64,000 nucleotides of DNA from Candidatus Poribacteria bacterium (lineage in GTDB: Bacteria > Poribacteria > WGA-4E > WGA-3G), in the NCBI GenBank assembly GCA_022819945.1, contig JAJEGI010000179.1, positions 1 to 64,000 on the forward strand, in the 5' to 3' direction. The position numbers and the translations under genes are program-made. A model generated the notes under the pieces. It had not been told where the DNA came from. It ran no database searches and saw only the letters and a program-made list of their open reading frames with translations. Shown one piece after another: positions 17,458 to 26,062 of the stretch. The stretch's first letter is position 1; every line of letters starts with the position of its first letter.

Positions 17458-17898
17458 ATGAATGCCAGTTTGTTTGTCAGGATTAGAGGCACTGCTCGTT
17501 GAGGCGAAGGCGAAAGCGGACGGTGAGGAGGTATCTATTGCCGCGAAGAATCAGGCGGATCCGAAAGTTCTCGTTAGCGATGCTATATTGGCACTCGTGG
17601 AATCACTCTGTGAGGTGACAGGCGAGTTGATGAAACCCGCGGAACGCATTGAACGTATCCGAGTCCTTGACCTCGGAAACAATGGCAATGGTGGCAACGG
17701 TATGAACCGTGTCCTCAGTTCGATCGTTAACGCTGGCGCAGCGGTTCCCTTATTCAAAGAGATTGTCGGCTTTAGTGCCTTGACACCGATAAAATCGCAC
17801 GTACCGTTCGGGATTACACTTCCGGGTTGGTCGTGGACATACACGCGGATTCAGGTGATTCACCTGATACCGAAACACACACTGGTGATGATAACTAA
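17458..17898 (+). pseudogene. Flotillin/YqiK gene remnant: SPFH domain deleted plus a frameshift
   Basis: An ATG at 17458 with a good site (AAGGAG, 9 bases upstream) reads only 14 codons. In the +1 frame from 17462 the sequence is flotillin C-terminus: KAKADGEEVSIAAKNQA, then LVESLCEVTGELMKPAERI, RIRVLDLGNNGNGGNGMN and NAGAAVPLFKEIVGFSAL. After TTG at about 17780 the frame is lost; reading one base over restores DTDKIARTVRDYTSGLVVDIH and ends at TAA 17896-17898. So at least the whole N-terminal SPFH region is missing and there are one or two frame errors. The open version (17462-17905, 147 aa) is unlikely to work. Confidence 0.7.
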
Positions 17899-17941
17899 GG
17901 GATAGTGCCTTAAACGCTGGTGCGTATGAAAGGATGCACAA

Positions 17942-18451
17942 ATGGATACTGAGAAACAGAAGAAGACTGAAGTTAAAATTCACTTTCTCTCGATTGATCG
18001 GAGGACGGGTGCACCGATAGTTGTCCTGAAAGAGAAAGAGGAGGATTCCAATCGGATACTCCTGATTTGGATCGGCGAATCAGAGGCGGCATCTATTCAA
18101 ATGCATTTGGAAAATGTCGAGCTCCCGCGCCCGATGACCCACGATTTGCTCAAGATTATGATTGAAACGCTCGGGGCAAAGGTGGCGAATGTGTGTGTGC
18201 GAGATGTCGAAGAAAGGACTTTTTTTGCGCACGTCACTTTACAAGTAGGTGACGACGAAATTGAGGTGGATTGCCGTCCGAGTGATGCGATTGCGCTTGC
18301 ACTGCGCTGCGAAGTACCTATCTTTGTTGCCGAAGCCGTGATTGCGGACCACGGATTCTCTGAACAAGAACTGAGCGACGGAGAGCAGCACGATCCCAAA
18401 AATGTTTTAGAGAATTTAGATGACGACACACTAAAGCAGTATACAGTCTAA
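17942..18451 (+). CDS. Bifunctional nuclease family protein (DUF151)
   Basis: 169 residues. The BFN domain is clear: VVLKEKE--NRILLIWIGESEAASIQMHLE, PRPMTHDLLKIMIETLGAKV, VTLQVGDDEIEVDCRPSDAIALALR and CEVPIFVAE. The acidic C-terminal extension (QELSDGEQHDPKNVLENLDDDTLKQYTV) is variable in this family. Plant and mycobacterial members have RNase and DNase activity; the role in most bacteria is unknown. ATG at 17942 with AAAGGA upstream. Follows the flotillin remnant and precedes the restriction-modification relics. Confidence 0.9.
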   Translation: MDTEKQKKTEVKIHFLSIDRRTGAPIVVLKEKEEDSNRILLIWIGESEAASIQMHLENVELPRPMTHDLLKIMIETLGAKVANVCVRDVEERTFFAHVTLQVGDDEIEVDCRPSDAIALALRCEVPIFVAEAVIADHGFSEQELSDGEQHDPKNVLENLDDDTLKQYTV

Positions 18452-18514
18452 ATGTAAAATTGCAACCGCACCAGACTATGGCTCTATCCTGTAATGTGGA
18501 AAAGTAGGGCATGA

Positions 18515-18922
18515 TCTCATCATTCGCTGCCAGCAGGCTATAAACACGCGCGCGAAAACGGTATGTTTGTTACCGATGTATGGGATGATATTCGTGAGTT
18601 GACCTCCGGTTATTTCGCAGGCGATGAGGCCTTGAGAGATGCGGATGGAAATCGTCTACATAAGCAACAAGCTCCTATCCAACTTCTCCTTCGGATTATT
18701 CTCTCTTCGACAAATCCGGGTGATGTCGTTTTGGATCCGTTCGCGGGTTCAGGGACAACGTCGGTTGTGGCAGCGCAATTGGGACGAAAGTCGATAGGCA
18801 TTGAACTGGACGCGCAAAATGTTATGCTCATTCAAAACAGGCTTGCCGAGCAGCGAGAATCAGATGATGTTTCTCGCTTTTTTAACGATTATACATACAC
18901 TCCGGGTTTAGAGGCGATTTAG
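18515..18922 (+). pseudogene. Amino-DNA-methyltransferase C-terminal remnant
   Basis: Matches the C-terminal third of a beta-class N4/N6 methyltransferase: NGMFVTDVWDDI, HKQQAPIQLLLRIILSSTNPGDVVLDPFAGSGTT broken across motif X and motif I, then GRKSIGIELDAQNV. Catalytic motif IV (DPPY/SPPY) and the target recognition domain are missing. Coding similarity (HHSLPAGYKHAREN) extends upstream of the only ATG (18563) to just after a TGA at 18512, showing that the 5' part was deleted. Such an enzyme normally partners a type II system like the one that follows. Confidence 0.75.
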
Positions 18923-19020
18923 GGAAGACTCCAACAACGAGAAAATCTTTGGCTTCTGCCTCCCCCGCGTCTAAACAGGTGCCGCTTTTTGAATCAAATC
19001 TATAGTAAGGAAAACAGCGA

Positions 19021-20148
19021 ATGCCTTCTGAAGCGATTAAGACAACAGTTGAACTGTTTGCGGGTATTGGCGGATTCCGTTTAGCTGCTGCCCAAAAGGG
19101 ACTTCAGACATTGTGGGCGAATGATATTTGTCCGAAAGCTTGTCAAGTGTATCGGAGTCAATTTGGTGATGCTGAGATTCGTCAAGGCGATATTCGGGAA
19201 TTGACGCATGAGGTTCCGGCGCATGATTTGCTCACGGCCGGTTTTCCTTGTCAACCGTTCAGTAGTGCTGGACAGAAGAAGGGGTTTCGTGACCCAAGGG
19301 GACTGCTTTTCTCCGTTATTGTAGAAGTTTTAAGGACGCATCGTCCGCGCTATTTCATTTTGGAAAACGTGAAACGGCTGCTTTTAATGGAAAAAGGGAT
19401 ACATTTTGCAACAGTGCTTTCTACACTAACAGAACTCGGTTATCATATTGAGTGGCGTTTAGTCAATACGAGACACTTCGGCTTAGCACAGAATCGCGAG
19501 CGCGTGCTTATATTAGGTTCCTTGGGTGTAAAGGATAATCATCCTGCGATTAGACTTGCGGAGTCAACGGATCTTTCAGAAAGTTTAGAAGGCAATTTTC
19601 GCTGGCTCACAGATATGTCAGGTTGGATTGAAATTGAAAGGCATCGTCGGAGATTTGACACTTGGGGGTTGGCGTTTCGTCAACGTTTTTTTTCGTGTAA
19701 CTTGGAACATTTCGCGGAGGCGAAACCGGTTGTAGCGTTACGTAGCGTTCTGCAACCTACGGTTGACGCAACTTTTGATTTTACCGAGAGCACACTTCAA
19801 CGTTTAGAAGAAAGCACGCGAATTAATAGATTTCTTGATGGCGTTCAACTTCTCTATAATCAGAAGAGAGGAGCTCGCATGGGGTATACGGTGTTTGGTA
19901 TTGATGGAATCGCTCCAACGCTTACGGCGGCCACCAGCCGCCATTATGAACGTTACAAAGTTGGAGATCGATATCGGCGCTTGACAAATGTGGAATATGC
20001 ACGTTTACAAGGTTTTCCAGATGATCACTGTTCTGCTGTTTCCATTTATAATCAATATGCCTTATATGGTAATGCTGTTCCACCTGTATTGGCAGGTTGG
20101 GTACTTGATAAAATTTTAGAAAATCGTGTGACCTCATTATTGGTATGA
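19021..20148 (+). CDS. DNA (cytosine-5) methyltransferase, type II system
   Basis: 375 residues with all core motifs in order: I FAGIGGFRLAA, IV GFPCQPFSSAG (catalytic C), VI ENVKRLL, VIII QNRERVLILG, IX RLQGFPDDH, X YALYGNAVPP. The target recognition region lies between about 190 and 300. It would protect host DNA by 5-methylation. ATG with AAGGAAA upstream. Its stop overlaps an ATG (ATGA, 20145-20148) that opens the wrong frame for the following nuclease-like gene. Confidence 0.93.
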   Translation: MPSEAIKTTVELFAGIGGFRLAAAQKGLQTLWANDICPKACQVYRSQFGDAEIRQGDIRELTHEVPAHDLLTAGFPCQPFSSAGQKKGFRDPRGLLFSVIVEVLRTHRPRYFILENVKRLLLMEKGIHFATVLSTLTELGYHIEWRLVNTRHFGLAQNRERVLILGSLGVKDNHPAIRLAESTDLSESLEGNFRWLTDMSGWIEIERHRRRFDTWGLAFRQRFFSCNLEHFAEAKPVVALRSVLQPTVDATFDFTESTLQRLEESTRINRFLDGVQLLYNQKRGARMGYTVFGIDGIAPTLTAATSRHYERYKVGDRYRRLTNVEYARLQGFPDDHCSAVSIYNQYALYGNAVPPVLAGWVLDKILENRVTSLLV

Positions 20149-20212
20149 GCAGCTTCGCGACCAGCAAACACTTCCGAATCTCGACGGAAAAACAGTTGGC
20201 AGTGTTATTGAA

Positions 20213-20977
20213 ATGCTTTTTGTTGCTGTTCTTGAAACTGTGATTTTTCAAGACCTTGAAATACCTCAGTTCCGCTTGAATCCTGCACGCGGTGTTGACA
20301 TACCAGATCTCGACTTGGGTATAAAAGCACCTTCTCAAAATTACGCTACCAGTGAACCTTTTGTGTCAGCATACGAGAGACTTCTTGGAAGTGAGTACGA
20401 TGCTCTTATTGTGTTGACTGACTATCAGAAACGAAAATTACATCCGCCGTTGAAACTTCAAGTCATCCAATGGCACTATTTCTTAAATACGGAGTTAGCA
20501 GATTTCGCTTTGACTGCGATAGCGCGGAAACACCGAGATTGGTTAATAGTCCAAAATGAGGCGTGGACACAAAAGATTTTTCGATTTCTCGCGTATATTA
20601 ATCAGAGCGATTGGCGAGCATCACGCCTCCTCCGAATTGTTGACCTTATGCAAAATGAAGAGCAGGTACAAAGATTGGTACTTGAGGCAGAAAAAGACTT
20701 CAAAAAGAAAAATGTCGAACGCGCACGAAAAAATAAGGATACAATACCCGACCATGAGATTGAAAGTCTACTTTCCATAGTTGAGGTACAACCGATAATT
20801 TTGGGAATTGTTGATGCGGTAGACAATTGGATTGTGGAGAATTACAAAGATTTTGCTCGTCTACCAAATGAAAATGAATGGAGACGGTTGCTTGTTAGCC
20901 CTTTAAATGGACAAATCGGAATGAGTTTCGCGCTTCAATGGCGATACAACTTTGCGAGAGTATTCAAAAATAATTGA
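20213..20977 (+). CDS. Probable type II restriction endonuclease, 5' end disturbed
   Basis: 254 residues from ATG 20213, directly after the C5 methyltransferase. The segment FRLNPARGVDIPDLDLGIKA, then SEPFVSAYERLLG, looks like the core of a PD-(D/E)xK endonuclease (D-L-D-L-G-I-K). Conserved-looking coding sequence continues upstream in frame to 20132 (YEQLRDQQTLPNLDGKTVGS) without any ATG, GTG or TTG, while the ATG overlapping the methyltransferase stop is one frame off. I infer a small indel near the start, so the enzyme may be truncated or inactive. No family name assigned. Confidence 0.65.
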   Translation: MLFVAVLETVIFQDLEIPQFRLNPARGVDIPDLDLGIKAPSQNYATSEPFVSAYERLLGSEYDALIVLTDYQKRKLHPPLKLQVIQWHYFLNTELADFALTAIARKHRDWLIVQNEAWTQKIFRFLAYINQSDWRASRLLRIVDLMQNEEQVQRLVLEAEKDFKKKNVERARKNKDTIPDHEIESLLSIVEVQPIILGIVDAVDNWIVENYKDFARLPNENEWRRLLVSPLNGQIGMSFALQWRYNFARVFKNN

Positions 20978-20991
20978 AGGAGGTTTGCGTT

Positions 20992-22776
20992 TTGAAGGAG
21001 TGCCGATGCCAGATACAGTTTCTCATCTTTTGTATTACAGTATGTCTTGTTATTTGTATTACATCGTGTCTTGTTATAAGTGTTGACGGATTTGCTAAGG
21101 ATATATCGTTTGATGAAGTTCCTGAGGCTATCCAGCAGATCGCTCTCCGCGAAATTGGAGATGTACCGATTCATGATGTTGACAGGGAGCGAGAGGATGG
21201 CGAAACTGTCTATGATATAGAGGCGAAGGACGATAGGATTGACATCGAACTTGAAATCGCCGCCGATGGAACATTTAGAGAGCGGGATATTACAGAGAAG
21301 ATCGATTATTCAGAACTACCAATACCTGTACAGGATACAGTTCGCCAGCAGGTCGGGACGCTAAAAATTAACGACGTGGAACGGAGAACCGAGCTCGGCA
21401 TGCGGATCGTAGGAAGCAGTTTACAAACCGAGACGATTTATTACAACGTTGAAGCCGAAGAGTTCGGCGTAGAAATCGACTTGGAAATCGCGCCTGATGG
21501 TAGATTGTTGGATATAGACATGAGCGATCCTATCCGACTTAAGGTAAAACTCCTCGCGAAATCTAAGATCCCTACACTTTCTGACATTGCCCCTTATCGG
21601 GAGGCACTCGTTTTTTATGAGTACAGCGTCAAAAAACGTCTTGAAGGCGAATTCAAAGGCAAAAAACTTCGCGTCGCGCATTGGGCAATCTACGACAACC
21701 AACCGCAGAAAATCGGAGCGGCAAAAATAGGAAGTTCACACACGCTCGACCTGTATCCATACCAGCAATTTGGTGAATTTGAGAGCCTTTATACGAGTGA
21801 TACACTTGCGTTAGACGCTGAAATTCCGCTTTATCACGATGTCGGTCAGAAGATTCTTGGGGACCGTTCTGTTGAGGAACGTTACGACTACGACAGCATT
21901 TTTTCTGAGAAGATGCCGATTTTCTGGCGGATAAAAGATCAACTTAAACTCGTCGCTTTGGGAGACTCAAGGGGTGCGGCTGGGATTCGAGCAGAAATGT
22001 TTTATGGCGAAGAAAATCTCAAAACTCCGATGGCGTATAACCTCGCAATTTCGGGTGGTCCGTTGGAGTTCCAAGAGATCGTCGTTGATGAATACTTGTT
22101 GAAAATGCCCAACTTAGAATGGGTGGTTTATCAGATGTCGCCTCGTACGGTGAACCCATATTTTGAGCATTCAGCTGATCAAAGATTGTTGAAAAGTCGA
22201 GGCTTTGCATTTGATCGAAAGCACGCCGAGACCCTCTGGAAGAGTTCTGATGAAGGTGAAGATAAAACGACAGTTGCTGAAATTACTTCGGTCCCGCACG
22301 TCTCGGAATATTGGAACGAGCGTCCATGGGGCTGGAAGTTTAAGGCTGAAGTATGGCACAATCCGAGGCCAAAGAGTATCGGACGGAAATGGGAGATTTC
22401 TGGAAAGCGTTGGAACTGCCTTACATCAATGATTGCCGTATTGAACGAACGAGGCGTTAAGGTATTACTCTATTTGTCACCCTTCCATCCGATTATGCGG
22501 GGTCAACCTGTGGTCGACGATGATGGGACAACCCAGAAAGGGTATCGGGAATTAGTGGGTCGTTTAAAACAACTGGAGGAGCGATTTCCAAACTTCCTCT
22601 TTGTCGATTTATTGCAGGGTGGGAATCACGATTTCGCCCCGGAGATGTTCAAAGACCTTGACCACCTGAATGCACTTGGGGCAACAAAGTTAACGCAGGC
22701 GTTGGAAGCAATTCGATTTTTTTCCGATTCGCAAGGCTTAGATCAGGCGATTAAGTTCCATAACGAGTTTCGTTAA
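20992..22776 (+). CDS. Secreted PepSY-like plus SGNH-hydrolase-like protein (AlgX/DltD type)
   Basis: 594 residues from TTG 20992, chosen because AAGGAGG at 20977-20983 is 8 bases upstream; a TTG at 20974 is also in frame. Hydrophobic N-terminus (FLIFCITVCLVICITSCLV) acts as a signal. Two PepSY-like repeats (about 40-105 and 110-180, each with EVDR/VERR and DIELEIA-DG). The C-terminal SGNH-like domain has LVALGDSRGAAG (nucleophile Ser) and a late DLDHLNALG (Asp-His). Located directly before the MBOAT gene, it is a likely periplasmic partner in polysaccharide acetylation (inference). Confidence 0.7.
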   Translation: MKECRCQIQFLIFCITVCLVICITSCLVISVDGFAKDISFDEVPEAIQQIALREIGDVPIHDVDREREDGETVYDIEAKDDRIDIELEIAADGTFRERDITEKIDYSELPIPVQDTVRQQVGTLKINDVERRTELGMRIVGSSLQTETIYYNVEAEEFGVEIDLEIAPDGRLLDIDMSDPIRLKVKLLAKSKIPTLSDIAPYREALVFYEYSVKKRLEGEFKGKKLRVAHWAIYDNQPQKIGAAKIGSSHTLDLYPYQQFGEFESLYTSDTLALDAEIPLYHDVGQKILGDRSVEERYDYDSIFSEKMPIFWRIKDQLKLVALGDSRGAAGIRAEMFYGEENLKTPMAYNLAISGGPLEFQEIVVDEYLLKMPNLEWVVYQMSPRTVNPYFEHSADQRLLKSRGFAFDRKHAETLWKSSDEGEDKTTVAEITSVPHVSEYWNERPWGWKFKAEVWHNPRPKSIGRKWEISGKRWNCLTSMIAVLNERGVKVLLYLSPFHPIMRGQPVVDDDGTTQKGYRELVGRLKQLEERFPNFLFVDLLQGGNHDFAPEMFKDLDHLNALGATKLTQALEAIRFFSDSQGLDQAIKFHNEFR

Positions 22777-23004
22777 AGGGTCACCTGCGCCGATGTTGCG
22801 GGCTGCCATCACTTTGCCGATTTCCTCTTGGGCTTCACCGAAAACCATTTTTTTATGACCTATGGAATCTGGGTGTTGTTCCATTTCGTTTTCCAACAGT
22901 TTCTGGTGGAATCAGGAGCCGTTGAACCTATAGGGTGTGTTGGCATTAACCAAAAACCACTGCGGAATGTAATGGAGCAGTGACCAGAGTTAATAGTTTA
23001 AAAA
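22777..23004. other. 228-base gap with an antisense coding-like fragment
   Basis: On the minus strand, from about 22850 down into the end of the SGNH gene, an open frame starts MVFGEAQEEIGKVMAARNIG and goes on AGDPLTKLVMELNRLI. It reads like protein but has no clear end or partner; it could be the remnant of a displaced gene or chance. No promoter for the MBOAT gene was found here. Confidence 0.3.
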
Positions 23005-24438
23005 ATGGTTTTCAGTTCGCATATCTTCGTCTACTATTTTCTCCCGATTGCACTACTCAGTTATTATCTGCTTCCGCACCGAGCGAAACACTTTGGGTTG
23101 ACGCTGTTTAGTTATATCTTTTACGGATGGGCAAACCCCTTATTTGCTCCGCTCATGTTTGCCTCGACGCTAATTGATTATGCGTGTGGACGCATCATCT
23201 CAGGCAGTGAACGTCAGCACATTCGACCTGCAATACGCGCTTGCAAGCTGCGCCGCCAAGTGGCGGTGACGGTTTCGATCTGCTCGAATTTGTCCCTTTT
23301 AGGATTTTTCAAATATTTTAACTTCGGCATCGCGAATATAAACGCTGTTATGGGGTGGCTGGGTCTGCCGATATGGGAGAGTGTTCTTCACGTAACGCTT
23401 CCGCTTGGCATCAGTTTTTATACCTTCCAGTCGATGAGTTATACGATCGATGTCTATCGCGGCGATGCGAAAGCGATTCGGAATTTTATTGACTTCGCGT
23501 GTTATGTATCAATGTTTCCGCAACTCGTCGCGGGTCCCATCGTTCGGTTTTCAGAGGTTTCCGATCAACTTCAGCATCGCGCGCATACGTTGCAAAAGTT
23601 TGCGCGTGGCATTGCGTTTTTTTCGCTCGGCATGGCGAAGAAGGTTTTGATAGCGAACCCTTGTGGCAAATGTGCGGACACAGTCTTTGGTACTGGTGTC
23701 GTTGGGACGCTTGATGCGTGGTATGGCGTAATCGCTTATGCGTTTCAGATCTATTTCGACTTTAGCGGTTATTCCGACATGGCGATCGGTTTGGGATTGA
23801 TGCTCGGATTCACTTTTGCCAAGAATTTTGATTCACCTTACCGTGCTGAATCTATTACGGAGTTCTGGCGGCGATGGCATATCTCGCTTTCGAGTTGGCT
23901 ACGGGATTATCTCTATATTCCGCTGGGTGGGAATCGTCGAGGTGCTGCTCGAACCTACGTCAACTTGGCACTTGTGATGCTGCTCGGAGGCTTATGGCAC
24001 GGTGCGTCTTGGAATTTTGTTATCTGGGGTGGGATTCATGGTGGCATGCTGGCACTTGAGAGGCGACAAGGCAAAACGAGTTTTTATACATTGTTCCCGA
24101 AACCGTTGCGGGTCATAGCGACGTTCCTGCTTGTGCTGATAGCGTGGGTTTTCTTTAGAATCAGTGAACTACCGGATGCAGTCGTCTATCTGCAGTGCAT
24201 GTTCAGCAAGGTCCAGGTTCAACCCAGCACCGATTTGATTGCTGGTATCCTTTATCAGCCTTACTATTTGTTGGTTATGTGCGTCGCAGGCGTTGTCGTC
24301 TGGTGTTTTCCACAGACGTGGGACTGGACACAACGGTTGACCCCTCTCAAAGTGGGGATATGCCTAATTCTGTTCGGGTTATCGCTTGCTGTATTGGCAA
24401 CGCAGGCGTATAATCCGTTTATCTATTTTATTTTTTAA
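23005..24438 (+). CDS. MBOAT O-acyltransferase, AlgI-like
   Basis: 477 residues, about 10-12 membrane helices. The MBOAT signature is clear: ESITEFWRRWHISLSSWLRDY interrupted here for length, PLGGNRRG, and the catalytic-histidine motif GGLWHGASWNF. Family members pass acetyl groups across the inner membrane for alginate, cellulose or peptidoglycan O-acetylation. Flanked by three SGNH/AlgX-type genes, as in alg and dlt-like operons. ATG at 23005. Confidence 0.93.
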   Translation: MVFSSHIFVYYFLPIALLSYYLLPHRAKHFGLTLFSYIFYGWANPLFAPLMFASTLIDYACGRIISGSERQHIRPAIRACKLRRQVAVTVSICSNLSLLGFFKYFNFGIANINAVMGWLGLPIWESVLHVTLPLGISFYTFQSMSYTIDVYRGDAKAIRNFIDFACYVSMFPQLVAGPIVRFSEVSDQLQHRAHTLQKFARGIAFFSLGMAKKVLIANPCGKCADTVFGTGVVGTLDAWYGVIAYAFQIYFDFSGYSDMAIGLGLMLGFTFAKNFDSPYRAESITEFWRRWHISLSSWLRDYLYIPLGGNRRGAARTYVNLALVMLLGGLWHGASWNFVIWGGIHGGMLALERRQGKTSFYTLFPKPLRVIATFLLVLIAWVFFRISELPDAVVYLQCMFSKVQVQPSTDLIAGILYQPYYLLVMCVAGVVVWCFPQTWDWTQRLTPLKVGICLILFGLSLAVLATQAYNPFIYFIF

Positions 24439-24440
24439 TA

Positions 24441-24511
24441 GTTGTTGGTTGTTGGTTATTGGAAAGAGACCTCTTAACCAATCACCATTAACTATTAACC
24501 ATTAACCACTA
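24441..24511. repeat. Heptad-armed inverted repeat, variant consensus, abutting a start codon
   Basis: Left arm: GTTGTTG repeated, then GTTATTGG. Right arm: CCAATCACCATTAACTATT, then AACCATTAACCACTA, the inverse heptads GTTAATG/GTTAATA. The right arm ends exactly at the ATG of the next gene (24512), leaving no Shine-Dalgarno. Confidence 0.65.
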
Positions 24512-26062
24512 ATGCGAAACTTAGCTGAACATCGCCGAGAGATGGCACGAAAAGAACTCGGCACCACACATATTAAGCGAAACGTGAGTATTGTCAGTCT
24601 TGTCATCTTCAGCGTGGTACTTCTGTCTGTACCGATTTGCCAGTTGGTCTCCGACATCCAACGCGGGGAATCTCTTCACATTTTTCAAGCGATTGGTTTG
24701 CTGCCTGTCCCTAACCTTGAAGAGATTGAGGCATACGAGGACACGCTGGAGGCAAAATCTGTGCTTACCAATTGGCTGTTGCCGGGTGTACAAACGATCC
24801 TGACGCGTGTGTTCCGTACTGGTAACGAGCAAGCCTATCTTGGTCGCGATGGGTGGCTGTTCTATCGTGCTGATATAGATTCGCTCATTGGTGCGGATTC
24901 AGCAAAAACGACACGCGCGGCACTCGCAGCCATTGTCGATTTCAATCGTCAGTTAGCGGCACGCGACATCACGCTTATCGTTGTGCCGACACCCGTTAAA
25001 CCGACCATCCATCCTGAAAAGTTTTCAAAGCGTTACCAAGTTCCTGATGCTCCAGTCCATAACCCTGACTACGCAGTGTTTGTTGAGACACTTGCGTCGG
25101 AAGGCGTGCTTGTATATGATCCGTCGTTACTGCTCTTTGCAGCTGCCCGTCAAGAGGCACAGTATCTTAGAACGGATACACACTGGAAACCGGAAGCGAT
25201 GGAACAGGTCGCAAATCGTTTGGCTGCATTCATTGAAGCGCAGGTTGAATTGTCCTCTGCTCAATCACGCGCCTATACCAAAACTGCCGATGCTATTACT
25301 AATATTGGAGACATCGCGAAGATGCTGAAATTGCCAGAAAATCAGATGCTGTTTCCTGAGGAGCAAGTTACACGCCACGTTATACAGAGTGCTTCAGGTA
25401 CGTTGTGGCAGCCCAATCGGGCATCAGAAGTTCTGTTTTTAGGGGATAGTTTTGGCAACATCTACTCACTTGTTGGGATGGGATGGGGGGACTCAGCCGG
25501 GTTTGTTGAACATCTCAGTGCCGAACTGGCGCGACCGATTGATAAGATTATCATCAACGCTGGTGGTGCTGATGCGACGCGTCAGGCACTTGTGCAGGAA
25601 ATCAATCGCGGGAATGATCGGCTCGCTGGTAAACGCGTGCTGGTCTATCAGTTCGCAACGCGGGAACTTTTCTCTGGTGATTGGAAACTGTTATCAATAC
25701 CATCCGATAAAGGACTCCAGCGGAGTGCCATATCTATAGCGGAAGGCATAACCGTCACTGCAACTATCAAGGCAAAAACGGAGCCGCCGGTGCCGGGGAG
25801 TGTTCCATATTCTGAATGCATCATCGCGCTGCATCTTGAAAACACAGACACATCTGACCTTCCAGCAGAGTTTGTCGTATTTTTGTGGGGTATGCGTGGA
25901 AATCAGTGGACAGATGCTGCTACTTTCAAGGTGGGACAGAAGGTTAAGTTGCGGCTCCGTCCGTGGACAGCAATTGAAACTGAATACGGTAGTTATAACC
26001 GCAAAGAGTTGGAAAACGAAGAGACCTGGCTGCTTGATGTTTATTGGGGAGAGATACCGTGA
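24512..26062 (+). CDS. AlgJ/AlgX-like SGNH protein
   Basis: 516 residues. A single N-terminal membrane anchor (about 26-46, SIVSLVIFSVVLLSVPI). The AlgX/AlgJ-type domain has GRDGWLFYRAD, LIVVPTPVKPTIHPE, the TDTHWKPEAM motif and a nucleophile-containing VLFLGDSFGNIYS. The C-terminal ~120 residues look like a beta-sandwich (possibly carbohydrate-binding). Likely periplasmic acetyltransfer onto an exported polysaccharide, receiving acetyl from the MBOAT. No ribosome binding site: the repeat at 24441-24511 touches the ATG. Confidence 0.8.
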   Translation: MRNLAEHRREMARKELGTTHIKRNVSIVSLVIFSVVLLSVPICQLVSDIQRGESLHIFQAIGLLPVPNLEEIEAYEDTLEAKSVLTNWLLPGVQTILTRVFRTGNEQAYLGRDGWLFYRADIDSLIGADSAKTTRAALAAIVDFNRQLAARDITLIVVPTPVKPTIHPEKFSKRYQVPDAPVHNPDYAVFVETLASEGVLVYDPSLLLFAAARQEAQYLRTDTHWKPEAMEQVANRLAAFIEAQVELSSAQSRAYTKTADAITNIGDIAKMLKLPENQMLFPEEQVTRHVIQSASGTLWQPNRASEVLFLGDSFGNIYSLVGMGWGDSAGFVEHLSAELARPIDKIIINAGGADATRQALVQEINRGNDRLAGKRVLVYQFATRELFSGDWKLLSIPSDKGLQRSAISIAEGITVTATIKAKTEPPVPGSVPYSECIIALHLENTDTSDLPAEFVVFLWGMRGNQWTDAATFKVGQKVKLRLRPWTAIETEYGSYNRKELENEETWLLDVYWGEIP

